From Streptomyces sp. NBC_00258 (GTDB taxonomy: Bacteria; Actinomycetota; Actinomycetes; Streptomycetales; Streptomycetaceae), in NCBI RefSeq assembly GCF_036182465.1, contig NZ_CP108081.1:5456001-5520000 (forward strand): a stretch of 64,000 bases of DNA, in the 5' to 3' direction. The notes below the pieces were generated by a model, which had not been told where the DNA came from, searched no databases, and saw only the letters and a list, made by a program, of their open reading frames with translations. Every line of letters starts with the position of its first letter. Positions within the stretch are counted from its first letter, which is position 1. The translations under genes and the position numbers were made by a program. This document shows positions 25,166 through 32,493 of the stretch, piece after piece.

Positions 25166-26035
25166 TCAGAAATCGAACGCGCGGGCCGTGTTCGCCGAGA
25201 TCGCCGTCGCCAGCGCGTCCTCGTCCAGCCCCCGCACGGCGGCCATGGCGCGGACCGTGACCGGAATGAGATACGGGGCGTTGGGCCGTCCGCGGTACGG
25301 CGCGGGGGTCAGGAAGGGCGCGTCGGTCTCGACGAGGACCAGTTCGAGCGGGGCGACGGCGAGGGCGTCGCGCAGCGGCTGGGCGTTCTTGAAGGTCATG
25401 TTCCCGGCGAACGACATGTAGTAGCCGGCGCGGGCACAGATCTCCGCCATGGCGGCGTCACCCGAGTAGCAGTGGAAGACGGTCCGCTCGGGGGCGCCCT
25501 CCTCCTTCAGGACCCGCAGCACGTCGGCGTGGGCGTCGCGGTCGTGGATGACCAGCGCCTTGCCGTGCCGCTTGGCGATCTCGATGTGGGCGCGGAAGGA
25601 CCTCTCCTGGGCGGCCTTGCCCTCGGGGCCCGTGCGGAAGTAGTCGAGGCCGGTCTCGCCGACGCCCTTGACCTGCACAAGGGCCGCGAGCCGGTCGATC
25701 TCGGCGAGCGCCTCGTCCAGCGCGCCGTCGCCACCGGGCTGCCGGGCGCCCTGCCGGGACCAGCCGTCGGGGTCGCCGTGCACGATCCGGGGGGCCTCGT
25801 TCGGGTGCAGCGCGACGGTCGCGTGGACGGCCTCGTGCTCAAGGGCGGTCTTGGCGGCCCAGCGTGAGCCCTTCACGTCGCAGCCCACCTGGACGACCGT
25901 GGTCACACCGACCGACGCGGCCTTGGCGAGGCCCTCCTCGACCGTGCCGGACTGCATGTCGAGGTGGGTGTGCGAGTCGGCGACCGGCACCCGGAGGGGA
26001 GTCGGCGGGGGCGGGGCTTCGGCGTTGGAAGGCAT
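25166..26035 (-). CDS. tatD: TatD family metal-dependent deoxyribonuclease
   Basis: 289 residues, TIM-barrel amidohydrolase-like fold. Metal ligands are visible as DSHTHLD (about residues 20-26), GETGLDYFR, the VIHDRDAH block and VETDAPFLTP. TatD enzymes are 3'-5' exonucleases active in DNA repair and fragmentation; the precise substrate in Streptomyces is unknown. It has a low-complexity start (NAEAPPPPTP). ATG at 26035 follows AGGATCGGGG. Next to rpf, rsmA and ispE as in other actinobacteria. Confidence 0.93.
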   Translation of the reverse strand: MPSNAEAPPPPTPLRVPVADSHTHLDMQSGTVEEGLAKAASVGVTTVVQVGCDVKGSRWAAKTALEHEAVHATVALHPNEAPRIVHGDPDGWSRQGARQPGGDGALDEALAEIDRLAALVQVKGVGETGLDYFRTGPEGKAAQERSFRAHIEIAKRHGKALVIHDRDAHADVLRVLKEEGAPERTVFHCYSGDAAMAEICARAGYYMSFAGNMTFKNAQPLRDALAVAPLELVLVETDAPFLTPAPYRGRPNAPYLIPVTVRAMAAVRGLDEDALATAISANTARAFDF

Positions 26036-26080
26036 GCCCCGATCCTACGAAGGGGGTCTCGGGAGGCATCGGGAAGGGGG

Positions 26081-26140
26081 ATGCCGGGCCCCACGTCGCG
26101 GGAGGCGGGGGGAGGCGCCGCGGAACGTGGGGCCCGGCAT
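26081..26140 (-). terminator. Terminator of the zinc-ribbon gene
   Basis: Perfect 16-bp arms ATGCCGGGCCCCACGT (26081-26096) and ACGTGGGGCCCGGCAT (26125-26140) around a 28-base G-rich loop, 20 bases after the stop of the minus-strand gene at 26160. Confidence 0.7.
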
Positions 26141-26159
26141 CAGTGGGCGGACCGGAGGA

Positions 26160-26606
26160 TCAGCTCGCCTTGCGGTGGTGGAACGGGTGGAGCAGATCGG
26201 AGAGGTGCCAGTGGTGACGCTCCTCGGCCGCTGCCGACTCCGCGTTCTCCGCCGTCTCCGGGCTCTCGGCGTCCGGGGCCTTCCTCGGCCGTACGGGCGT
26301 CGGCCGGCGCAACGAGTTCTGCGCCGAGGAGACCTGTCCCGCGCGCATGATGCGGACGACATGGCCGTCGCAGTTCAGACAGCTGGGCCGGCTCAGCGGC
26401 GACGGCACGACCCGGCCGTCGGCCACGTACATGACGAATTCGGTGCCCTCGGCGTCGAGGTGGTGCTCGATCTCGTACGACTGCTCCCAGCCGTGCCCGC
26501 AGCGCATGCAGGCGAAGGAATACGACTCGTGGACTGTGTCGGTCGCCGTGGTGCGGTGGCCAGGATCTCCAGTGATCTGCCCGGTCTGACCTGCGATCTC
26601 ACTCAT
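26160..26606 (-). CDS. Zinc-ribbon protein of unknown function
   Basis: 148 residues. Two Cys pairs, CMRCGHGW (about residues 33-40) and CLNCDG (about 76-81), are the mark of a zinc ribbon. Between them lies a strand-rich segment (EQSYEIEHHLDAEGTEFVMYVADGRVVPSPL). The C-terminal half is disordered (Ala/Glu/Pro-rich) and ends in a His-rich HHWHLSDLLHPFHHRK. No enzyme motif is seen. Similar proteins occur next to tatD and rsmI in Streptomyces, but function is unknown. The upstream gap of 200 bases to rsmI is GC-normal without clear features. Confidence 0.8.
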   Translation of the reverse strand: MSEIAGQTGQITGDPGHRTTATDTVHESYSFACMRCGHGWEQSYEIEHHLDAEGTEFVMYVADGRVVPSPLSRPSCLNCDGHVVRIMRAGQVSSAQNSLRRPTPVRPRKAPDAESPETAENAESAAAEERHHWHLSDLLHPFHHRKAS

Positions 26607-26806
26607 GCCAGCTCCTCTTGTCCGCTGGACGAGGACGGGTGCGTCCTTTAACCAGTGGACGCTTCCGCCGGCCGATGCGCACCAGACCTGTCGAGTGTTG
26701 GAGCCGTCTTGGCCTTTCCTTGTCGGAGCGCCCTCAGAACACGGTCTGAGCTTTGCTTTTCGCGATCGTCCTTTGCCCGCTCATGGGGTCGGACGCGGCT
26801 GTTCGC

Positions 26807-27661
26807 TCAGGGGTTCGGGCGCGTCGCGTTCTTCGCCGCGACGACCGCGTCGAAGACGTCCCGCTTCGGCAGTCCCGCGTCGGCGGCGACGGCGGCGATC
26901 GCCTCCTTGCGCCGCTCCCCCGCCTCCTCGCGAACCCGCACCCTGCGCACCAGCTCCTCGGCGTCGAGCGACTCGACGGTCTCCGAGGCGCCCTCCACGA
27001 CGACGGTGATCTCGCCGCGCACCCCTTCGGCGGCCCAGGCGGCGAGTTCGCCCAGCGGCCCGCGCTTGACCTCCTCGTACGTCTTGGTCAGTTCGCGGCA
27101 GACGGCGGCCCGCCGCTCCGCACCGAACACCTCGGCCATCGCGGCGAGCGTGTCGTCGAGGCGGTGCGGCGCCTCGAAGTACACGAGCGTGCGCCGCTCG
27201 ACCTCGTTCTCCCGCAGCCGCGACAGCCGCTCGCCGGCCTTCCTCGGCAGGAATCCCTCGAAGCAGAACCGGTCGACGGGCAGCCCGGACAGCGCGAGCG
27301 CGGTGAGCACCGCGGAGGGTCCGGGGACGGCCGTGACCTTGATGTCCTTCTCCACGGCGGCGGCGACCAGCCGGTATCCCGGGTCGGACACGGACGGCAT
27401 CCCGGCGTCCGTGACGAGCAGCACGCGCGCCCCGCCCACCAGCGCCTCGACCAGCTCGGGCGTACGCGCGGACTCGTTCCCCTCGAAGTACGAGACGACC
27501 CGCCCGGACGGCTGTACGTCCAACGCCTGCGTCAGTCTCCGCAGCCGCCGCGTGTCCTCGGCGGCGATGACGTCGGCCCCCGCCAACTCGGCCGTCAGAC
27601 GGGGCGGCGCGTCCGCGATGTCCCCGATGGGCGTGCCGGCGAGTACAAGGGTTCCTGTCAC
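26807..27661 (-). CDS. rsmI: 16S rRNA (cytidine 1402-2'-O)-methyltransferase
   Basis: 284 residues, tetrapyrrole-methylase (SPOUT-unrelated) fold. It methylates the 2'-OH of C1402 in the ribosomal decoding centre. Motifs: LVLAGTPIGDIADAPPRL at the N-terminus, AAEDTRRLRRL, VLLVTDAGMPSVSDPGYRLV (SAM-binding glycine block) and TAVPGPSAVLTALALSGLP. The start is taken as the GTG at 27661 after GAGGATGG; an upstream in-frame start at 27697 lacks a site. Divergent from pmt with only 62 bases between starts. Confidence 0.93.
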   Translation of the reverse strand: MTGTLVLAGTPIGDIADAPPRLTAELAGADVIAAEDTRRLRRLTQALDVQPSGRVVSYFEGNESARTPELVEALVGGARVLLVTDAGMPSVSDPGYRLVAAAVEKDIKVTAVPGPSAVLTALALSGLPVDRFCFEGFLPRKAGERLSRLRENEVERRTLVYFEAPHRLDDTLAAMAEVFGAERRAAVCRELTKTYEEVKRGPLGELAAWAAEGVRGEITVVVEGASETVESLDAEELVRRVRVREEAGERRKEAIAAVAADAGLPKRDVFDAVVAAKNATRPNP

Positions 27662-27723
27662 GGTTCCATCCTCGCAGGGGCGGCCCGCGGGACTCACACA
27701 GACCTGTTCCCTACGATGGCGCG

Positions 27724-29466
27724 GTGACCAGTACCGCGTCCTCCACGGACACCCGGCAGGGACAGGGCGTCGAAGACCAGCGGCCGTCGTGGCAACAGCG
27801 GCTGCGCCGGTTCGGCTACACGGCCCCGCCCAGAGGCGACGTCCAGGGCCGCCTGGTGCCCGCGTACACCGAGCCCAGCCCCCGGCTGTGGGCGGCGATC
27901 GGGCTCCGCCGGGAGGCGGCGGAACGCCTCGTGCGCTGGTCGGCGTGGGGCGGCCCGCTGCTCGTCACGCTGATCGCGGGCGTGATGCGGTTCTGGAACC
28001 TCGGCAGCCCGAAGGCGGTGATATTCGACGAGACGTACTACGCCAAGGACGCCTGGGCGCTCATCCACCGCGGGTACGAGGTCAACTGGGCGAAGAACGC
28101 CAACGAACTGATCCTGCAGAACGGCGGCAACGTCAAGATCCCGACGGACGCCGCCTATGTGGTCCATCCGCCCGTCGGCAAGTACGTCATCGGGCTCGGC
28201 GAGTGGATGTTCGGGTTCACGCCGTTCGGCTGGCGGTTCATGACGGCGCTGCTCGGCACGCTGTCGGTGCTGATGCTGTGCCGGATCGGGCGCCGCATCT
28301 TCCGCTCGACGTTCCTCGGCTGCCTGGCCGGCGCCCTGATGGCCGTCGACGGCCTGCACTTCGTGATGAGCCGCACGGCGCTGCTCGACCAGGTGCTGAT
28401 GTTCTTCGTCCTCGCGGCCTTCGGCTGCCTGCTCATCGACCGCGACAAGGTCCGCGAACGCCTCGCAGCCGCGCTCCCACCGAACGCCGACGGCCTCGTA
28501 CACCCGGACGCGCGCGTCGCCGAGGAGACGCTGCTGGGACGCCGCCCCTGGCGCCTGGCGGCCGGTCTGCTGCTCGGCCTCGCCATCGGCACGAAGTGGA
28601 ACGGCCTCTACTTCCTCGTCGCGTTCGGCCTGCTGACGGTCCTGTGGGACGTCGGCTCCCGCCGGGTCGCGGGCGCCCGCCGCCCCCATCTGGCGGTCCT
28701 CAAGCACGACGTGGGCTGGGCGTTCCTCTCCACGGTCCCGGTCGCGATCGCCACGTACATCGTGTCGTGGACGGGCTGGTTCCTGTCGGCCACCAACGGC
28801 AAGGGCGGCTACTACCGCGACTGGGCCACGGCCGACGGCCGCACCAGCGACTGGTCCTGGCTGTTCCCCGACTGGTGGCGCAGCCTGTGGCACTACGAGA
28901 CCCAGGTGTACGACTTCCACGTCGGCCTGCACTCCCCGCACACCTACCAGTCGAACCCGTGGAGCTGGATCGTCTCCGGTCGCCCGGTCTCGTACTTCTA
29001 CGAGTCGCCGCTGCCCGGCAAGGACGGCTGCCCGACGGACGCGGGCGAGAAGTGCGCCCGCGAGGTCCTCGCCCTCGGCACGCCGATGCTCTGGTGGGCG
29101 GCGGGTTTCGCGGTCCTCTACGTCCTGTGGCGCTGGCTCTTCCGCCGCGACTGGCGCGCGGGCGCGATCGCCTGCGGCGTCGTGGCCGGCTACCTCCCCT
29201 GGTTCATGTACCAGGAACGCACGATCTTCTTCTTCTACGCCGTCGTCTTCCTCCCCTTCCTCTGCCTCGCCGTCGCCATGATGATCGGCGCGATCCTCGG
29301 CCCGCCCGGCTCCACCGAACGCCGCCGCGTGATCGGCGCGGCCACGGCGGGAGTCCTGGTCCTCCTCATCGCCTGGAACTTCATCTATTTCTGGCCGATC
29401 TACACGGGCGAGGCCATCCCGATCGACAGCTGGCGGTCACGGATGTGGCTGGACACCTGGGTCTGA
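27724..29466 (+). CDS. pmt: Protein O-mannosyltransferase (Pmt, GT39)
   Basis: 580 residues, polytopic. It transfers mannose from polyprenyl-phosphate mannose to Ser/Thr of exported proteins; in Streptomyces this glycosylates lipoproteins and phage receptors and affects antibiotic sensitivity. The catalytic DE pair is in the first loop, FDETYYAKDAW (about residues 101-111), followed by VHPPVGKY. About ten to eleven hydrophobic helices are seen (first at about 77-92). It starts with GTG. The preceding rsmI is divergent; a strong terminator follows. Confidence 0.94.
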   Translation: MTSTASSTDTRQGQGVEDQRPSWQQRLRRFGYTAPPRGDVQGRLVPAYTEPSPRLWAAIGLRREAAERLVRWSAWGGPLLVTLIAGVMRFWNLGSPKAVIFDETYYAKDAWALIHRGYEVNWAKNANELILQNGGNVKIPTDAAYVVHPPVGKYVIGLGEWMFGFTPFGWRFMTALLGTLSVLMLCRIGRRIFRSTFLGCLAGALMAVDGLHFVMSRTALLDQVLMFFVLAAFGCLLIDRDKVRERLAAALPPNADGLVHPDARVAEETLLGRRPWRLAAGLLLGLAIGTKWNGLYFLVAFGLLTVLWDVGSRRVAGARRPHLAVLKHDVGWAFLSTVPVAIATYIVSWTGWFLSATNGKGGYYRDWATADGRTSDWSWLFPDWWRSLWHYETQVYDFHVGLHSPHTYQSNPWSWIVSGRPVSYFYESPLPGKDGCPTDAGEKCAREVLALGTPMLWWAAGFAVLYVLWRWLFRRDWRAGAIACGVVAGYLPWFMYQERTIFFFYAVVFLPFLCLAVAMMIGAILGPPGSTERRRVIGAATAGVLVLLIAWNFIYFWPIYTGEAIPIDSWRSRMWLDTWV

Positions 29467-29489
29467 GGGCCCGGGTGGAGATGACATGG

Positions 29490-29527
29490 CAGTGCTCCTG
29501 GCCCGTCGTGGCGGGGCAGGAGCACTG
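29490..29527. terminator. Bidirectional terminator after pmt
   Basis: Perfect 11-bp arms CAGTGCTCCTG (29490-29500) and CAGGAGCACTG (29517-29527) between convergent genes; CCC/GGG inside the loop extend the stem. Confidence 0.75.
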
Positions 29528-29554
29528 TGTACGTCCGAGGCCGGAAGCCTGCGA

Positions 29555-29869
29555 CTAGCCCAGGCCGAACGCCTCCATCACGTTGCCGATCGACTCGATC
29601 ACCGGTGCCCCCGCCGCCCCCAGCAACGCCGCGATTCCGCCAATCGTGCCGAGGGCCTGGCGGAAGCGTTGGCGGTCCACGGGGCCGTCGGTGTCGATGA
29701 TGCCCAGGGAGTCGTCGATCACCGCCCGGTCCGTCTCGGAGACGCGCGCCCGGATGGCCAGTACCGCGTTGATCATCTGCTCGTGGGCCGCGCGCTGGTC
29801 CACCGGGCCCTGACTCTTGACCATTCCGATGTTGAAGTTGCCGAACTGCATGACGCTGTCGCCGGTCAC
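29555..29869 (-). CDS. Small protein with N-terminal RHIM-like motif (partner B)
   Basis: 104 residues, no known family. The first 17 residues carry the motif GDSVMQFGNFNIGMV (3-17), almost the same as the last residues of the protein encoded just upstream; the core Q-F-G-x-x-N fits the RHIM-type amyloid core. Residues 24-70 are helical (QRAAHEQMINAVLAIRARV..., with repeated GPVDQR/GPVDRQ). The C-terminus is a Gly/Ala-rich hydrophobic helix (about 72-98, LGTIGGIAALLGAAGAPV) that could bind or insert in membrane. GTG start overlaps the upstream stop (GTGA), so the two are translationally coupled. I cannot name a function. Confidence 0.8.
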   Translation of the reverse strand: MTGDSVMQFGNFNIGMVKSQGPVDQRAAHEQMINAVLAIRARVSETDRAVIDDSLGIIDTDGPVDRQRFRQALGTIGGIAALLGAAGAPVIESIGNVMEAFGLG

Positions 29870-30372
29870 CCGATCACCTGTCCCGTGTTGTGGTCGCCGA
29901 ACTGGTAGATGCTGTCGCCGTTGATGTTGTAGGTCGGCATTTCGTAGCGGAACTGGATTTCCGGGTTGTCCATCGCTTCCATCAGCTGGTGGAAGATCTT
30001 GTCCATCAGTCCCTTGTCGTCACTCGTCAGTGCGGTCTGCGGGGACCCCGACGTCGTGATCTGCAGTACGTACAGCGTCGGAGCGTTCAGTACCTTCTGG
30101 AGCCGCTGATAGTCGCGAGCGATCAGTCCGGCACCGACGATCAGCAGCAGGAAGCCGAAGAACACCGACGCCGACATCAGCGCGAGCCCCGCGAACACCA
30201 GGATCAGCTGGAGCACCAGCTTCTTCACGAACTCGGCCTTGGCCTTGCCGTAGTCGGGCACGATTTCCCGCATCGACGTCCTGGCGATGTTGCGCAACGG
30301 ATATGTATCCGAAGCCACCCACAGGGCGCCCTTGCTGACTTGGACTTCTGTGATCCCGCGCGAATACCCCAC
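29866..30372 (-). CDS. DUF6232-like membrane protein with C-terminal RHIM-like motif (partner A)
   Basis: 168 residues. Residues 8-35 (TEVQVSKGALWVASDTYPLRNIART) match the DUF6232-type N-terminus as I remember it. Two membrane helices follow (about 51-66 and 69-86), then a soluble segment (97-145) and the tail NINGDSIYQFGDHNTGQVIG (149-168) that ends at the stop codon. This tail shares 9 of 15 positions with the N-terminus of partner B, and its Q157-F-G-x-x-N162 resembles a RHIM core. GTG start with GAGGGGG box. The context, a membrane protein with motif at its C-terminus coupled to a partner with motif at its N-terminus, suggests they bind one another. Function unknown. Confidence 0.8.
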   Translation of the reverse strand: MGYSRGITEVQVSKGALWVASDTYPLRNIARTSMREIVPDYGKAKAEFVKKLVLQLILVFAGLALMSASVFFGFLLLIVGAGLIARDYQRLQKVLNAPTLYVLQITTSGSPQTALTSDDKGLMDKIFHQLMEAMDNPEIQFRYEMPTYNINGDSIYQFGDHNTGQVIG

Positions 30373-30731
30373 TCGTCCCCCTCATTTGCGGTGTGAAGCA
30401 CGTCACTCAAACACATGAAAGGAATCGACGAACAGCAAAAAGAATGCTGATCCGATATTGAGAACGCGGTGACGGAGGCGGTCTCTTTCTGATTGGTTTT
30501 CCGCTCTCGGCGACCGTTCCGAGGGAGCGCGCGGACAGGCATGGGTGGTGACGGGCAGTCATGAGCGGTCAGATATGTGAACCGCCTCGGGATCCTCGTC
30601 TCTGTTCGGACAACTTCTGGAGACAGCCGCCCCATCCGCCACGCCTCCCGCATACAGTGCCAACATGGACACCTTTCTGAACGCGTTCAGAAAGGTTCAC
30701 GGGGAACGGGGAATCGGGGAGGGAACGCGCG
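30373..30731. promoter_or_regulatory. Divergent control region with 26-bp palindrome
   Basis: 359 bases without a convincing gene between the RHIM-like pair and the PBP gene. The left half is AT-rich for this genome. At 30671-30696 there is a perfect 26-bp palindrome, left half ACCTTTCTGAACG, 36 bases before the PBP start. A -10-like TACAGT at 30653-30658 lies just upstream, so the palindrome would fall in the early transcribed region, as an operator or a leader hairpin. Confidence 0.6.
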
Positions 30732-32369
30732 ATGCGCAACGGGGCCAAGGCCGCCATTGTGGGCGGGGTGTTCGCTGTGATGGTGGGGGGCGCCGGGTAC
30801 GGCGCGTACAACATAGTGAGCGCGGTCAGCGGCGACAGCGGCTCGGCCGGGACCACGGCGGAGAAGAAGACCGGGCCGCCGTCGGGAGACGAGGTCGAGG
30901 AGACCAGCAAGAAGTTCCTCGCGGCCTGGGAGCAGGGTGAGGCGGCCACGGCCGCGGCGGAGACGAACAACGCGCAGGCCGCCAGGCCCCTGCTGGTCGC
31001 CTACGCCGGCCAGGCGCACATCACCAAGGTGAAGGTCACGCCCGGTACGCCGACGGGCACGACCGTCCCCTACTCGGTGTCGGCCACGGTGTCGTACGAG
31101 GGAAAGAGCAAGCCCCTCGCGTACAAGAGCGAACTGACCGTCGTACGCGGGAAGACCACGGGCAAGGCGCTGGTCGACTGGCAGCCGTCCGTCGTGCACC
31201 CGGATCTGAAGACCGGCGACACCCTGGTCACGGGCGAGGCCGCGAGCCCGCCCATCGAGGCGGTGGACCGGAACGGCGTCGTCCTGACCAAGGAGAAGTA
31301 CCCGTCGCTCGGCCCGGTCCTGGACACGCTGCGCGACAGGTACGGCGACAAGGCCGGCGGCACGCCCGGCGTCGAACTCGCGATCCGGCACGACAGCGAG
31401 AGCGCGGGAGACACCTCGCTGGTGACCCTCACCAAGGGCGAGGCGGGCAAGCTGCGCACGACGCTCAGCGCGGGCGTGCAGGCGGCGGCGGAGAAGGCGG
31501 TCACGCGGTTCGCGGAGTCGTCGGTGGTCGCCGTGCAGCCGAGCACCGGTCAGGTGCTGGCGGTCGCGAACCACCGCGGCGACGCGTTCAACGCGGCGTT
31601 CCAGGGCCAGGTCGCGCCCGGCTCCACGATGAAGATCATCACCGCGGCGATGCTCATCGACAACGGCGTGGCCTCGATGAACGGCCCGGCACCCTGTCCG
31701 CCGACCGCGACCTGGCAGAGCCAGACGATCCCCAACCTCAAGGGCATGGAGCCCAACGAGGGTGCCTCGCTGGCCAACAGCTTCATGCGCTCGTGCAACA
31801 CGGCCTTCGTGAAGCTCATCGACGGCACCGAGGCGAACCCGCTCACGGACGAGTCGCTCACGACCGAGGCCCAGGAGCGGTTCGGCCTGGGCAAGGACTG
31901 GAAGACGGGCATCGTCTCCTTCGACGGCAGCGTCCCCGCGTCCGCCGGCCCGAACCGCGCGGCCAACGCGATCGGCCAGGGCGAGGTCCAGATGAACCCG
32001 CTGAACATGGCGTCGGTCACCGCGACCGCGATCACGGGCACGTTCCGCCAGCCCTACCTCGTGTCACCGAAGCTCGACAACCGCCAACTGGCCACCGCCC
32101 GCGGCCTGTCGAGCGGAACCGTCGGCCAGCTGAAGCAGATGATGCGGCTCACCGCCACCGGCGGCACCGCCCAGGAGGCCATGCGCGGGCTCGGCGGAGA
32201 CATCGGCGCCAAGACCGGCTCCTCCGAGGTCGACGGCCAGAAGACGCCCAACAGCTGGTTCACCGGCTTCCGCAACGACGTCGCGGCCGCGGCCATGACG
32301 GAGGAGGGCGGCCACGGCGGCGACGCGGCAGGACCGATCGTGGCCCAGGTCCTGCGGGCGGGGGGCTGA
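30732..32369 (+). CDS. Penicillin-binding protein, class B transpeptidase
   Basis: 545 residues. An N-terminal membrane anchor (about 7-30) is followed by an NTF2-like MecA_N domain (about 50-160, EVEETSKKFLAAWEQGE), a short dimerisation part and the transpeptidase domain with all three motifs: STMK (Ser298), SCN (354-356) and KTGS (494-497). It crosslinks peptidoglycan outside the membrane. The MecA_N domain is typical of actinobacterial PBPs adjacent to ssgE. It is followed at 124 bases by a paralogue of the same layout. A GGGGAGGG box precedes the ATG. Confidence 0.93.
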   Translation: MRNGAKAAIVGGVFAVMVGGAGYGAYNIVSAVSGDSGSAGTTAEKKTGPPSGDEVEETSKKFLAAWEQGEAATAAAETNNAQAARPLLVAYAGQAHITKVKVTPGTPTGTTVPYSVSATVSYEGKSKPLAYKSELTVVRGKTTGKALVDWQPSVVHPDLKTGDTLVTGEAASPPIEAVDRNGVVLTKEKYPSLGPVLDTLRDRYGDKAGGTPGVELAIRHDSESAGDTSLVTLTKGEAGKLRTTLSAGVQAAAEKAVTRFAESSVVAVQPSTGQVLAVANHRGDAFNAAFQGQVAPGSTMKIITAAMLIDNGVASMNGPAPCPPTATWQSQTIPNLKGMEPNEGASLANSFMRSCNTAFVKLIDGTEANPLTDESLTTEAQERFGLGKDWKTGIVSFDGSVPASAGPNRAANAIGQGEVQMNPLNMASVTATAITGTFRQPYLVSPKLDNRQLATARGLSSGTVGQLKQMMRLTATGGTAQEAMRGLGGDIGAKTGSSEVDGQKTPNSWFTGFRNDVAAAAMTEEGGHGGDAAGPIVAQVLRAGG

Positions 32370-32493
32370 GCCCGAGGGGGCGCCGGTACACAGGTGTCCG
32401 AACTCACGCCCACAGGGCGGGACTCTAGGGTGGTGACGCTCGTTCTTGTAGGGGACCGTGAGGTACCGGGGAAGCAGCGAAGGAACGGAAGCC

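Noticed and set aside
30671..30696. LexA/SOS box
   Set aside because: The Streptomyces SOS box has GAAC and GTTC four bases apart; here they are two bases apart, so it is a different palindrome.
30665..30940. 91-codon ORF starting in the 26-bp palindrome
   Set aside because: It overlaps the PBP start in another frame, has no ribosome site and reads as low-complexity Gly/Arg text.
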